Part shown: positions 42,074 to 52,783 of the stretch, one piece after another
Layout: each line of letters starts with the position of its first letter
Numbering within the stretch: position 1 is the first letter of the stretch
NCBI RefSeq assembly: GCF_017916325.1
Contig: NC_090142.1
Coordinates: 7,501-71,500 of the forward strand
Length of the DNA stretch: 64,000 bases
Source: Leishmania martiniquensis
Lineage: Eukaryota; Euglenozoa; Kinetoplastea; Trypanosomatida; Trypanosomatidae
Direction of reading: 5' to 3'
Program-made: the position numbers and the translations under genes
The notes under the pieces: model-generated
Told to the model about the DNA's origin: nothing
The model's database searches: none
Seen by the model: only the letters and a program-made list of their open reading frames with translations

Positions 42074-45000
42074 ATGGCGCATCATCAGCCAACAAATGTG
42101 GAGGTGGAGAACAGGGTGGCGTACCTTGTTCAGCTCAACGCCTTACTCACGCGTATCAGCTCCGTAGTGAGCAGTAATGCCCTCGGAAGTGCGCAGAGGG
42201 CAAAACTGAGTGACTTGCGAAGCGCCACCGAGGTGTGGCTGAAGGATCTCGGAGCTATCGGTGCCCCACGTCCCTCCATCGCCTTGCTCCCATCACCTCT
42301 GCTGCCGCAGCGTACATCCTTAGCAGAGCCTCCCGGGTCTGCATCGCGCACAGAAGTTGCAGAGCAAGCGACGGCGGCAACTCTATCAAGCGGAGGAAGA
42401 GAGCCTTCCACCGTGGCAGACTCCTCAGCTGCAGGCAACCATTCGTCTGTACTGTCGTCGCCAGCGGCACCTGACGGCTTCTCCTCCTCCCCCGCAGACG
42501 TCCCTGCGCCACCTGCCGCGGCGGATGAGCGCAACCTGATAGGGCTTGTGAGTTACCTGCGGCTGCTCTTCGATGCCGACGCACCGGAGCGGGCGAAGCT
42601 GCAGGCGTTGGCGAAAAGTCTCGCACGCTTGCTAATGGTCAGATGCTGCTCGACGATTATGGCCTCCCTTCAGCACGTCGTGCACCACACGTATACCAGC
42701 ACCACTACCGCCGGAGCCGACATTGACACTGCGCGCGAAGCCGCCGAAAACGACGACGCGGAGGCGAAGCTGTCTGCGATCTTCGTTCAGCTGGCGAAGG
42801 AGGTCGACGTGGCAACAAGGGCGCTGGTAGGCTGCGTTCAGCTCGTCAGCGCCAACGCCGTCCCATCAGACGCCTCTAGTGCCCGCTTCCCCGTGCAGTT
42901 ATGCCTCGACGCGGTGAAGCAGACCCGTCGCGCACAGGTGTACTTTCAATCGCGGGTAGAGAAGGAGGAGCTGCACCTGCTGCGGTCGAGCATCACATCT
43001 TCCGGTAACTCAGCCACGTCGGCGGAGGGTTCGTTGGCGGACGTGAACGCGGTTCAGGACGCCCTCGAGGGCGAACCACCAGAGCGCATTGCGGCTCACG
43101 TACAGCGCCGCATTCACGCTCTGCGGCGACAGTGGGGCCCATCGCTAGTGCGCAGCATCCGCAACATCGGCGGCGTCATCGAGCCATCTGTGAAGCTCTT
43201 GGCGTCAGTGGCCGCCGTCCGTGCCGAGGGGGCGCCGGCACCGCTTGTAGGCCTCAAGAAAGACGCCTCCCACGACCTCTTTTCCCTCTGTGAGCCCATG
43301 AAAGCAGCGACGGTGGCGTCGGCAGCAGCGGCTGGTGTGCAGGCTAGTCCCTCCAAGCCGTTATCTACAGGCGACTCGACACCTGTCGCGGCGCCGCCAG
43401 TCCGTGTGAGCAGTACTACGCCACTGGCGTGGCGAGCGGCGGCGGGTGACGTGCTCACCCGCCTCGGCAGCAGCTTCTTCGCCGACTACCTCGCAGCCGT
43501 GGCGAAGTGCTGCGGGGACAGCAACGAGGGCCAGCTGCTCGCTACTCGTCTCCTCACGGACATGCTGCAGTGCATCGCCGCGCGCGACTTGCCACTGCTG
43601 CGGTGTGTGCTTCTGGACAGTCGATGGTGCCGCGCCTTGTACGACGGCATCCTCAACTGTGTCGCCTCGATCCAGCCGGCGGTGTTGGCTGCGGGGCTGG
43701 ACGCGCTTGGACTGCTAGCCACTGCGTGCCCAGCGCAAATAGGTCAGGAGGTGGGCTTTCTTTATAGCAATGTCGTACTGCGCCTGCTGGAATCCTCGAA
43801 CAGCCCGCACTATGTGAAGCGCACCATCGCGCTGCATTTTCTCACCACCTTCATGGGCAGCAGCAGCAGCACCCTTCCCGCCGACGGCGGTCGCAGCAGT
43901 GTTCCCCTCATCCTTCACGTGTACCGTCTGTACGACCTCAATGTCCACGCCCATCAGCTGAATCTCATGCAGCAGCTCACCAGCGCCTTCTCTCGTATCG
44001 TCCGGGCCGCACCTAAGGAGGAGTTCGTACAGGACGCCGTCGTCCAAGGGCAGCTGCGACTCCAGCAAGAGACGACGTCAAGCGCATCAGCGGCGGCGGC
44101 GCTCCCCTCGGGTATGGCGACCCAGTCGGATGGGCCCCAGCATCGTGCTGCAGGAGCGGACAGCATCACGTCCGCGGAGCGGACTCCGTCGGCCGCGGCC
44201 ATCCTCAATCTTGCCTCGCTCTCTCTGCCTGCCATGGCGCTCCACGGCCTTGCTCGCATCGTCGAACTCATGGCAACGCGAATGCCGCCGGAGGAGGAGA
44301 GCGGCAGGGATGTGCTCAGCGCGCTGCCTGCCATGACATGTCGCGAGTTGAAGCTCAAGGAGCAGCAGGAGGTCGACCGCTTCAACGCCGCCCCCAAGAA
44401 GGCGATCTACAAGCTCTTCCATGTAACGGAGGAGGAGAACGCGATCCCCCTCTCCCACGCCGACTTCCGTAGGCAGTGGGAGCACACACTGCTGCCCCCG
44501 CCTCCGTCCGCCGCCTCGGCGCAGAAGGCGGAGGCCGTCGCCGATTTCCTCACCCGCGTCAGCTCCCTCAGCCCCGAGGCGGTGGCCGATTTCTTGACGA
44601 CGCCGGAGGTGTTCCCGCTGCACGTCTGCACAGCTTACCTACGACGTTTGCCATTAGCCGGGTGTAGTGTGCTGGAGGCCATCAGCGAGCTTCTCATGCG
44701 GGTGCAACTGCCCAAGGAAGGGCAGCGCATCGAGCGGCTGCTTGAGTACTTCTCCGCCGCCTACTTCGAGGCGAACCGTGGGCGCGGCGTCGACAGCGAC
44801 ATCTTCCCCTTCAAGAGTGACACGGCCGTATTCATTGTCGTGGTCGCCACGGTGATGCTCAACACAAACATTCACAACCCGTCCGCAGGGATGCGGCTCG
44901 ATGCGAAGGCGTTCCGCGGTCAGCTGCGCCGCTGCAACGAGGACGAGAGCTTCACCGACAGCTTCGTAGACGACATCTTCTACCGCATCAGCGCACACCC

Positions 45001-48000
45001 GCTGGAGAGCATCAAGAGCGTCTCCGCGGACGCTTCTGAGAGCGCTGAAGGCGCCAGCCGCGGGTCCTTCGACGCGTTTTTTGTGTCCCGGGAGGAGAGG
45101 CGGCAGATAGCTTTTGGGGTGGAGCGGCAGCGCATGGTGAGCGAGACGCGGCAGCTGCTGAAGCTGCGCACCCAGCAGGAGCCGCTCGCGCCGGACCCGG
45201 AGGGATGGTGGTGCGCCGTCGCTAAGGATTTTTTCCTCAGCGTTTGGTCCTCGGTGTGTGCCGTCTTCGGTCCAGCCATGTGTGAGGGCACCACGGCGGT
45301 GCCGCTGGATGTCCTGCTGCAGTGTGTGCGCGGGCTGCAGTCGCTGCTGTGCATGGCGGCCGCGTTCGACCTGCCAACGGAGTGCACTGTAACAATGCTC
45401 ACACTGCTACGCATGGCTGACGCGACGCCGGCGCGGGCGCATTGCCGGCGGGCGGTGTTGGTGGTGGCCGCCACAACTCACGCCATAAACTTTCCAGTGC
45501 GATGCTGGGTGGCAGTATGCCAGCTCATGCTGGAGGTTCGCCGCACCGCGTCGGCGGCGACGCCGCCTCTCGTCGAAGACGTTTTCACCCGGATCGAGAG
45601 CATCACGCGTCTCAGTGTCGAGGCTGAAGAGAGGCGGGTGGCTGACGACTTGGCGCCGAAGACGGACCGGCCCACGGAGGCCATTCGCCGTGCCATGGAA
45701 GGTATAATGACCACCATAGGCAGTTACGCGGTCGGCGATGTGGCGAACCTCTCCTCCGCGCTGACGGTGCTGCGTCGGGCCCTCGAGTACGCGCGCATTG
45801 TGCACGCCAAGCGGACAACTGAGATCGTGTACTTCGTGAATGTGCGCGACTTCACGGCGGTGGTGGTGCCGGCCTATGTGGAGCTCGTCAAGAAGCACGG
45901 CTCCAGCGACGACGGTCTGCAGGTGCTCTTCCAGTGCCTAGTGGAACTGCTGTGCACGATGTGGATGTCGTACTCGACTCGCCGAGTGGCGGTCCCGCCA
46001 CCGACGTCAGGGAAGTCTGAGGCGATCGCGACACTGACGGTGGACACCACCCCAGTTGGATTTGTGCAAAGCTTCCGCTGTCTTCGCACCATCTATGACG
46101 TGACGCTCGCGTCCGCCTCTGACGGGGCAGTGACTCTGCTACAGATGCACACGCTGCAAGCCGTGAAGGAGGTTCTTTCGCGCACAATACGAACGGCAGA
46201 GGTGACGTCCGCTGGTCAGCACCTCTCCCTCTACACTATGATGGTATCGTGGCAAGAGGTGCTGTATCCGCTCGCCGTGGCGTTGTGCGACCGCAGTAGC
46301 ACTGCCACGGAGGCGGGTAGTCTTGCCCTGCTGGTGCTTCGCAAGCTGGTTGCGCTCTGTGGCGGCACCGGCACCACGTCCTCTGATCGACTACCAGGGC
46401 CGGTGCGCGCTGCACTCTTGTGGCTGCTGGCCCAGCTCGCCTACATGGGTGGCATGTGTGGAGACGCAGACAGCGCCCAAGTGTGTGTAGCGCTGCTGAG
46501 CAGCATCTGCACATCCACACTGGCAATGTCCGCGACGGCCGCATCGTCGGCGTCGCTGGGGTACAGTGCGGCCGGTCCGGCCTCGCCGACGATTGCCGTG
46601 GCGGATCCAAGCACCTTGATGCGGCTGATGGAGCAGCGCAGCGTGTTAACACAACAGGTGGTGACGTCTATTGAAGAGGACCCGCACTCTGTCGCCCAGT
46701 GCACGCTGGCGCGGCTTTGCCTGCTGCTGCAGTGCGAGCGGGAGCAGACGCGAGCAGAGGTGGCACACCAGCTGCGCACTCTGTCGCTGCAGATGCAACC
46801 GGCGGAGGTGTGCTCTATGGCACTAGATTTGGCGGAAGTGGTGTTGGACGGGACCATTGGGCATGCCGTGCATCCACACAGAATACCCGTCACGCACGCG
46901 AGCCTCGTACCTTTTCTCTTCTTCCAGATGCCGGTGCCGACGTCGATGCGGCGGTGCTCGCGGAAGTCGTTCCGGGCCACCGTGCCGACCGTGCTTGGGT
47001 TCATTGCCAACGAGCTGCTCACGGGCCTCAGTGGGGACGATATGGCCACGGCTGCCGAGTCTGTCATGCGGCGCTGCCTCCTGCCGATCCTCCTCAGCTC
47101 CAATAGTCCCTATCAGTACCGCTTCCTCGCCCTCCGCTCCCTCTCCCAGTGCGTCGCCGTCTGCCTGCCGCAGAACAGCGCAGCGCCGTGCCCGAAACTA
47201 GCGCAGTGCGTACTGGATTGCCTGGCGATGGCACTTTACGCCGTGCGCATCCCGCTCACTGCCGTGGTGCCCCCCAACATCAGTTTCGTGGGCTGGAGCT
47301 GGCTGAGCACGTCGGCAGCCAACGTCGCACCAGGATGGGCAGTCTACTGCGCGCAGGCGACCGACACGATGGAGCTGGTGGATCGGGCGGAGACGCAGTG
47401 GCTAGTGCGCGGGGCGGCCGCAGCAGTGGCAGAAGCGGCGATCAGCAGTTTTGCAGCAACGGCGGCAGGGGAACGGAATGGCGAGGTCGCTACCCCGGCA
47501 CCGAGTCGCGGAGGTCGCGCCGCCAGCGAGGAGGCGCATCATGCGGGTGACGCCGCCCTCGTCGCGGACGAGGTCCTCATCGAGTATGTGAACCTGCTCT
47601 CTCAGGTCTTGAGCGGCGTCCCGAAAGAACTGCAGGGTGTGGTAGCGAGCGCCGCCGCCGCTGGCAGCGCTGCGCCGTCGACCGGTGCAGCAGAGGCCCC
47701 TGACGCGAGCAAGGACGACTGGGAGCTGCCGCGAGCCTCTATAGCGGTGCTGCTGCAGCTCAGCCTCCAAGCGGCCGGCACGCTCTTCGCCATATTATGG
47801 CGTATCAACCACTCGAACGAGGTGGAGCAATACGCGCTGCAGGGTGTTGAGCAGAAACGAGAGGCACCGGCGTTCACACGGAACAGCGCGCTGTTGCCGC
47901 ACGCGGCAATACGCAGCGTCCTGCAGTGCTACCTGAAGTTGGCGATGTTGTCCGCTGAGTACCCCTCCGACAAGCTGCTTGCAGTCACCACCGACATCAT

Positions 48001-48757
48001 AGCGGGAATTCGGCAGGTGCAGGCCGTCACCCACGCCGCCGCGCCGTCGCCCTCCACTCTATCTTTGGGAGTCAGCGGCGGTACCGAGGCTGTGCTGACA
48101 GCGGAAGGGTACAGCCCACTCGCTGCCGACGGTGCCGCTCTTCAGCGACTGCCGCCGCAAGAGCAGCAGCATGTGCGCACCTGCAACTCGGGCATGTACC
48201 AGCAGCTGGCCACTGTCCTGGGGTATCTGGTGCGGTTGCTGACGGGGCAATCGATGTCGACAGCGCCAATGGCCGGTTGGACGAGACGGCAGGAAGCTTT
48301 CGAGGCAATGGCGCTACACCCGCAGTTCTTCTCCTCGCTGGTCTCGCTGCTGACGCCGACGGCCGGCACACTGATCACCACAGTGCGTGACTATTTCGCA
48401 TGGTACATCGCTCATGCCCAACTGCCACACCAGGTAAGCGATATTGCGAGAGCTGTGACGGGTAGCGGCGGTGATGCCAACTCGGGCGAAGTCACCTCAG
48501 CCTCGGCAGCGGAGAGCGACGAAGAGGGAGCGCCCTCCGCGAAGGCGACGGCCGTGAACGGCACGTGCGATGGAAACGGCCGCGCTCTCAGCCGCAACGG
48601 CGTCAACGGCGGGGGGTCTGCGAGGCTCAGTCGCACGAGGGCGGCTCTCGCGCCCCTGCCGAGGGCCCCCCCCACAGTGGATGCAGCGAAAGCGCGGGTG
48701 ATGGAAGAGGTCGGCGATGCGGCGGCGGAGAGAGTCCGTGACTTCGATGGTGCATGA
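42074..48757 (+). CDS. Large Sec7-domain ARF guanine nucleotide exchange factor (BIG/GBF-like)
   Basis: A giant GEF that loads GTP on ARF-family GTPases to drive coat assembly at Golgi or trans-Golgi membranes. The ATG at 42074 gives 2227 aa, in the range of BIG/GBF proteins. The frame is open further up only into pyrimidine-rich leader. An HUS-like box (YRLYDLNVHAHQLNLMQQL) lies at about 614-635. The Sec7 domain spans about 770-980. It contains RVQLPKEGQRIERLLEYFS with the catalytic glutamic finger at about Glu882, and VVVATVMLNTNIHNPSAGM, matching the canonical LNTDLHNP motif. Alpha-helical HDS-type regions follow, with Ala/Ser-rich linkers and a low-complexity acidic and Asn/Gly tail. Neighbouring MnmA is unrelated in function. 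Confidence 0.9.
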   Translation: MAHHQPTNVEVENRVAYLVQLNALLTRISSVVSSNALGSAQRAKLSDLRSATEVWLKDLGAIGAPRPSIALLPSPLLPQRTSLAEPPGSASRTEVAEQATAATLSSGGREPSTVADSSAAGNHSSVLSSPAAPDGFSSSPADVPAPPAAADERNLIGLVSYLRLLFDADAPERAKLQALAKSLARLLMVRCCSTIMASLQHVVHHTYTSTTTAGADIDTAREAAENDDAEAKLSAIFVQLAKEVDVATRALVGCVQLVSANAVPSDASSARFPVQLCLDAVKQTRRAQVYFQSRVEKEELHLLRSSITSSGNSATSAEGSLADVNAVQDALEGEPPERIAAHVQRRIHALRRQWGPSLVRSIRNIGGVIEPSVKLLASVAAVRAEGAPAPLVGLKKDASHDLFSLCEPMKAATVASAAAAGVQASPSKPLSTGDSTPVAAPPVRVSSTTPLAWRAAAGDVLTRLGSSFFADYLAAVAKCCGDSNEGQLLATRLLTDMLQCIAARDLPLLRCVLLDSRWCRALYDGILNCVASIQPAVLAAGLDALGLLATACPAQIGQEVGFLYSNVVLRLLESSNSPHYVKRTIALHFLTTFMGSSSSTLPADGGRSSVPLILHVYRLYDLNVHAHQLNLMQQLTSAFSRIVRAAPKEEFVQDAVVQGQLRLQQETTSSASAAAALPSGMATQSDGPQHRAAGADSITSAERTPSAAAILNLASLSLPAMALHGLARIVELMATRMPPEEESGRDVLSALPAMTCRELKLKEQQEVDRFNAAPKKAIYKLFHVTEEENAIPLSHADFRRQWEHTLLPPPPSAASAQKAEAVADFLTRVSSLSPEAVADFLTTPEVFPLHVCTAYLRRLPLAGCSVLEAISELLMRVQLPKEGQRIERLLEYFSAAYFEANRGRGVDSDIFPFKSDTAVFIVVVATVMLNTNIHNPSAGMRLDAKAFRGQLRRCNEDESFTDSFVDDIFYRISAHPLESIKSVSADASESAEGASRGSFDAFFVSREERRQIAFGVERQRMVSETRQLLKLRTQQEPLAPDPEGWWCAVAKDFFLSVWSSVCAVFGPAMCEGTTAVPLDVLLQCVRGLQSLLCMAAAFDLPTECTVTMLTLLRMADATPARAHCRRAVLVVAATTHAINFPVRCWVAVCQLMLEVRRTASAATPPLVEDVFTRIESITRLSVEAEERRVADDLAPKTDRPTEAIRRAMEGIMTTIGSYAVGDVANLSSALTVLRRALEYARIVHAKRTTEIVYFVNVRDFTAVVVPAYVELVKKHGSSDDGLQVLFQCLVELLCTMWMSYSTRRVAVPPPTSGKSEAIATLTVDTTPVGFVQSFRCLRTIYDVTLASASDGAVTLLQMHTLQAVKEVLSRTIRTAEVTSAGQHLSLYTMMVSWQEVLYPLAVALCDRSSTATEAGSLALLVLRKLVALCGGTGTTSSDRLPGPVRAALLWLLAQLAYMGGMCGDADSAQVCVALLSSICTSTLAMSATAASSASLGYSAAGPASPTIAVADPSTLMRLMEQRSVLTQQVVTSIEEDPHSVAQCTLARLCLLLQCEREQTRAEVAHQLRTLSLQMQPAEVCSMALDLAEVVLDGTIGHAVHPHRIPVTHASLVPFLFFQMPVPTSMRRCSRKSFRATVPTVLGFIANELLTGLSGDDMATAAESVMRRCLLPILLSSNSPYQYRFLALRSLSQCVAVCLPQNSAAPCPKLAQCVLDCLAMALYAVRIPLTAVVPPNISFVGWSWLSTSAANVAPGWAVYCAQATDTMELVDRAETQWLVRGAAAAVAEAAISSFAATAAGERNGEVATPAPSRGGRAASEEAHHAGDAALVADEVLIEYVNLLSQVLSGVPKELQGVVASAAAAGSAAPSTGAAEAPDASKDDWELPRASIAVLLQLSLQAAGTLFAILWRINHSNEVEQYALQGVEQKREAPAFTRNSALLPHAAIRSVLQCYLKLAMLSAEYPSDKLLAVTTDIIAGIRQVQAVTHAAAPSPSTLSLGVSGGTEAVLTAEGYSPLAADGAALQRLPPQEQQHVRTCNSGMYQQLATVLGYLVRLLTGQSMSTAPMAGWTRRQEAFEAMALHPQFFSSLVSLLTPTAGTLITTVRDYFAWYIAHAQLPHQVSDIARAVTGSGGDANSGEVTSASAAESDEEGAPSAKATAVNGTCDGNGRALSRNGVNGGGSARLSRTRAALAPLPRAPPTVDAAKARVMEEVGDAAAERVRDFDGA

Positions 48758-49353
48758 CAGCGGAAACAGTGGCGAGCCGCTGCGAAGTGTGTCCTCTCTT
48801 CCCGCCGCACCCCGCAGCGTTTTTGAAACGGAAGTTTGAGAGGTGAAGGTCAGCGTTGCGTGCGCGCGAGTCGATGCCTGCGGTGGTGCGGCGGCAACGG
48901 AAGATGGCGATGGCCGCTGTTGGGCCAAAAGCGTAAAGGGAAAGAACAGTGAGGCAGCGCTTAGAGGGACCGGTCGTGCAGCTGCGTGAATACGCAGGGG
49001 CACACACGTGTCCATACGCACACACATAGCGACGCACGCAGAGGGGAGTGAGCTTGTGTGTGTGTGTGTGTGTGTCCTTCGCGCGCCACTTATGAGGCTA
49101 ACAAGAAGGGGAGAGAAGAGAAAGCGGTAAGCGATGAAGCCGTATGCGAACCTTTCTCTGCGCTCAGGAGCGAGGAAAAGGGTACCGCAGCTGCATACGC
49201 GCACCTATCACTCTGTTCGCCAGCTTGATGGTGCCCCCCTCTCATTATGCTTGACGTTTGCCCGTGTGTTTCCCCTCGTACCGCTTTCCTCCTTCGCTCT
49301 CCGTCACTGCCACACTACTCTGACAACCCAAGAAAAGCACACCCGAGCTGTGC
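48758..49353. other. Spacer Sec7-MnmA
   Basis: A 0.6-kb spacer with a (TG)n microsatellite at 49055-49075. A CT-rich stretch (49230-49320) precedes the MnmA ATG. No gene is seen. Confidence 0.6.
49055..49075. repeat. (TG)n microsatellite
   Basis: About ten TG units in the Sec7 3' flank. Confidence 0.85.
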
Positions 49354-51165
49354 ATGAGCACGGCCACGAAGCGCCCGCAGCTGCGCATTGCCATCGCGCT
49401 GTCTGGGGGTGTGGACAGCGCCGTCACCGCACTCTTGCTGCAGCGTTGCGTTCACACCGCACGCGACGTGGCCGCGCTTCGCTGCTTTGGAGGGCCACGC
49501 GCGGCACCGCCGCCGCTGCCTGCGCTACAAGCGGCTGTTGGCACACGCACCCCACTCCACGAGCTGCTGGACACGCTGATCGCCGCAGGCAGACGGAGCA
49601 GTGTGGCTCTGGGCGACGGCAGCACTCCTGTGCGGTATACCCCTTTTTTTATGCGCAACTGGCACGATGACAACGCAGCCTCGGGATGGTGTGTGCGAGC
49701 CCAGGCCGACTACGACGACGCGCAGCGGGTGGCAAGGGCGGTCGGCCTCCTCCCCAACGAGGGCGCGTCTCTGCCGCTGTACGACTTCTCCAGCGAATAC
49801 GCCGAGCAGTGCTTTGAGCGCATGCTGGACGCCTACGCCGTTGGGCACACACTCAACGTGGACGTACTGTGCAATAGTAAAATCAAATTCGGCGCCTTGA
49901 CGCGTGCACTGCGTCGCACGGAATCGATGCTCAGTGAGACGCTCCTCGCCACTGGCCACTACGCGCGCACCTGCGACCTGCCGTGCGGGGCCCACGCTGG
50001 TGGTCATGAAGGGAAGCGACCGGTGCTGCTTGTGCGGCCGTGCTCTGCTGGGCGGGACCTCAACGACCAGACCCCCTTTCTATCCCGAGTGCCGCCGTCG
50101 GCCCTGGCCAGCGCGATCTTCCCCCTCGGGCACCTCTTCAACTGCAAGGCGGACGTGCGCGCTTTGGCGAGGCACAGCTTCGGGCACAGCGGGGGCGCGG
50201 CGGCGGCGGCGGGCTCAGATGGCGAGTCGGAGCAGATGGCAGCCCACATCTATCGAAAGAGGACGAGCACAGGGATCTGCTTCGTCGGGCCGCCCCCCGC
50301 CGCCACGTGCGCTGGTGCTGCATCGTGTCGCTCGCGCTTTCCTGCCTTCCTGAACGAGTACCTCCCGCCCCCGCCACCATTGTCCTTACCGCTGGCCCGC
50401 ACGAAGTTCTCCGACGCGCTAACAGGGGAAGAGCTGTTCGTCTCTGAAGACAGGGTCGAGCACTCCGTCACCGCGCCGTCGCAGCCCACCGCGAGCCGTC
50501 TGCCTCATAGTCCCCCGTTTGATGCCCTCCAGGCAGACTACCCGGGCCGCCTGCCGGCCTACGCCTTTACCCTCGGTCAGCGTGTGCGTCTCTGCCGCCG
50601 TACTACTGGCGGGCGAATCTGCGAGGCGGTATACTACGTTGCTGAGAAGATACTGGCTCCTCTGCCACCTTCCGCCTTGAGTGATGGCGAGGCAGCGCGC
50701 GTTCGTGTGCTGGAAGAAGTGCGGGTGGTTGCCCAGTGGAACAACGCGCTGTTGTACACATCTCAAGCTATCGTCGCGTCACTGTATTGGTGGTTACCAC
50801 TACCTATGCTGCGTCAGCGCGCTGCAACCTCCCATGAGCACAGCGTGTATCGTCTGCGATGCCACTGCTGTACGCGGCACCACGAAGCACTGCAGCCGTC
50901 AACAGTAGAATGGAAAGCAGCAGACGAAGAACTCAGCGCAGATGAGAGGGTTCGCGTTCGGCGTGCTCGCGTGCACTTCGATGTTCCCCTTCGCGCTGTC
51001 ACCGCCGGGCAGGCGCTGGTGGCGTACACATCCATCTTGGCGCTCGAAGAAGGATGGGCTAAGGGCTACGACCCCTCTCACAGCGACGCAGAGCCGTCGC
51101 CGCCTGAGGCGATGGCTGTGATCGGGTCTGGCTGGGTCGTGTCGCCTGATTCCCCGTCGGCTTGA
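49354..51165 (+). CDS. tRNA-specific 2-thiouridylase (MnmA/MTU1), likely mitochondrial
   Basis: The enzyme adds sulfur to U34 of Lys, Glu and Gln tRNAs; the eukaryotic form works in mitochondria. The protein has 603 aa, longer than bacterial MnmA (about 370). The PP-loop SGGVDS is at 17-22. The FFMRNWHDD block is at about 98-106, so roughly 60 residues of extra sequence separate it from the PP-loop. The first catalytic cysteine is in LNVDVLCNSKIKFG (Cys173), followed by LATGHYAR. A catalytic second cysteine is in STGICFVG (Cys309). LGQR in the central domain and a long C-terminal beta-barrel region with further insertions follow. No obvious classical presequence is seen; MSTATKRPQLR is only weakly basic. 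The imported tRNA pool makes the mitochondrion the expected site. Confidence 0.92.
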   Translation: MSTATKRPQLRIAIALSGGVDSAVTALLLQRCVHTARDVAALRCFGGPRAAPPPLPALQAAVGTRTPLHELLDTLIAAGRRSSVALGDGSTPVRYTPFFMRNWHDDNAASGWCVRAQADYDDAQRVARAVGLLPNEGASLPLYDFSSEYAEQCFERMLDAYAVGHTLNVDVLCNSKIKFGALTRALRRTESMLSETLLATGHYARTCDLPCGAHAGGHEGKRPVLLVRPCSAGRDLNDQTPFLSRVPPSALASAIFPLGHLFNCKADVRALARHSFGHSGGAAAAAGSDGESEQMAAHIYRKRTSTGICFVGPPPAATCAGAASCRSRFPAFLNEYLPPPPPLSLPLARTKFSDALTGEELFVSEDRVEHSVTAPSQPTASRLPHSPPFDALQADYPGRLPAYAFTLGQRVRLCRRTTGGRICEAVYYVAEKILAPLPPSALSDGEAARVRVLEEVRVVAQWNNALLYTSQAIVASLYWWLPLPMLRQRAATSHEHSVYRLRCHCCTRHHEALQPSTVEWKAADEELSADERVRVRRARVHFDVPLRAVTAGQALVAYTSILALEEGWAKGYDPSHSDAEPSPPEAMAVIGSGWVVSPDSPSA

Positions 51166-51718
51166 GGTCTCTCTCCCTCTCCGCTCCTGCTGCCGCTCCC
51201 CCACCCCCACCCCTTCCCTCTCCAGCGCCCCTCAGAGCCACAGCATCAGCAGTGCGCGCCAAAATGTCTGCAGGCGGGGACTCTTCCACCCTTTCGCCCT
51301 TACTATATGGATATATATGCGTGCGCGTGTGTGTGTTTCCGCGACCCCTCTGCACGGCATATCGGGGGCCGCTTATGTCACCACCTGCGTGACGACGAGG
51401 GTCTCCCCCCTTCTGTCACCCCCTCACCACCATCTGACCCCCCCACACACACACATGCACACACTCTTCCTGCACCACTCAGCCTTCGTCGCCCTCCTCC
51501 CTCAATTTACCGCCGCACCTTCGCACACGCTAACATCAACGCATGCGCATACTTCCACGCGAGCGAACGAGCGACCGCGCCGCTGCGGTAAATGCGCCCG
51601 TACTCACCGGCCTCGCGGCACACTCCTCTCTCTCTCTTAAGCCCTTCTTGGCGCTCTCTGCCATCTTTCCCCTCCCCCTCCTCCCCCTGCCGTATTCGAT
51701 TGGCTTTGGCCCATCCGG
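51166..51718. other. Spacer MnmA-TMEM115-like
   Basis: A 0.55-kb CT-rich spacer. Tracts at 51165-51235 and 51615-51690 are candidate splice signals. No gene is seen. Confidence 0.55.
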
Positions 51719-52783
51719 ATGCCCGTCCCTTCATCGCTGGCAGCGGTGGCGCGTACAGCGCAAAAGATGCCGGTGACGGCAAGCCTGCTGCTGCTGATGT
51801 GCTTCATGTTGCTGATGAGCGCTTCCAATGATCTGACCTGCATGCACGGCATCTTCTACGAACTGTTTCCTTGGCGGTTCATCACGTACCCGCTGGCCAT
51901 GACGATAGAGCAGCCCTGCCATATTGCCGTGAGCGCCGCCGTCATCCTTGCCGGGGCATCTGCCGAAACGGCCACGGGCAGCAGCGAGTACGCCGTCTTC
52001 CTGCTTTTCACGACAGTGGTCACGGGCGCGTTGGTGTTCCTCGCAGACCTCATAATTTGCACGCCTCTGCAGCTCACTGTGTTCAGCGGCAGCGACTATT
52101 ACAACCGGCCGTACGGATACGTGGGGGTGTGGCCGGTTGCAGAGGTGATTGCTTTCTCTCTGTGCCGCGTGCGAGGTGTATCAGCGGCGGTGGGCCCACG
52201 GCTGCGCAACGGCCAGCTGACGCTCCACCGTGTTCCACTCGCCATCGTCTGGGTCGCCTTCGGCTGCGACATGGTGTCGCTGGTTATCGGCCGCAGTCTT
52301 GATCGCTATGATGCACACCGTGAAGGTTGGCGGGTCATGGTGGCGTGCATTTCATTGATTGTCAGCTGGCAGTACGAGCGCCGCGTCACTGGCGCTGCGA
52401 ACGCCGCCTTCGCCTTTGAAGCCTTCATGTACCCGGCCGCGCTCAGGGATGGCGTGCGCTGCGCGAGCGGGTGCGTGCAGAGGCGGCTGCAAGCTTCGCC
52501 GCTGCGCTTTCTACTCGCATCTGAGGGCGGGGTCGGTGGTGGCGCGGCAACCTTGCCCGCCCCGGTGTTCTCCCGGGCCGCAGTAGGTGGGGCCTTGCCC
52601 AACAGCCCAACCACGGCGACAGCGACGACGACGGTGCTACTTCCGGGAACAACCGCAGAGGAAGCGGAGAGGCACCGCCTAATCGCACGAGAGGCCCTCG
52701 CCCGCCGGCTTCAGCAGCAGCAGCAAAGCCCATCTGTGTCACCCGCTGTGGAGGAGGCGGAGTTGGCAGCGAAGACAGTGTAG
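51719..52783 (+). CDS. TMEM115-like multi-spanning Golgi membrane protein
   Basis: The protein has 354 aa with about five or six hydrophobic segments in residues 15-235 and a polar Ala/Thr/Gln-rich cytosolic tail. It resembles the TMEM115/rhomboid-like group (DUF1751). There is FPWRFITYPLA near the start, then LFTTVVTGALVFLADLIIC in the place of the FFSVVNVSVG-LTY segment. The end of the core has SWQYERRVTGAANAAFAFEAF, closely following the family's SW-YLR-pattern and FAF-FFPE block. No Ser/His rhomboid protease residues are seen, as for TMEM115, which supports COG-dependent retrograde Golgi traffic in animals. Similarity was judged by eye, so the family call is moderate. Confidence 0.6.
   Translation: MPVPSSLAAVARTAQKMPVTASLLLLMCFMLLMSASNDLTCMHGIFYELFPWRFITYPLAMTIEQPCHIAVSAAVILAGASAETATGSSEYAVFLLFTTVVTGALVFLADLIICTPLQLTVFSGSDYYNRPYGYVGVWPVAEVIAFSLCRVRGVSAAVGPRLRNGQLTLHRVPLAIVWVAFGCDMVSLVIGRSLDRYDAHREGWRVMVACISLIVSWQYERRVTGAANAAFAFEAFMYPAALRDGVRCASGCVQRRLQASPLRFLLASEGGVGGGAATLPAPVFSRAAVGGALPNSPTTATATTTVLLPGTTAEEAERHRLIAREALARRLQQQQQSPSVSPAVEEAELAAKTV

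Noticed and set aside
44087..44623. 178-aa minus-strand frame
   Set aside because: It is a shadow of the Sec7 gene.
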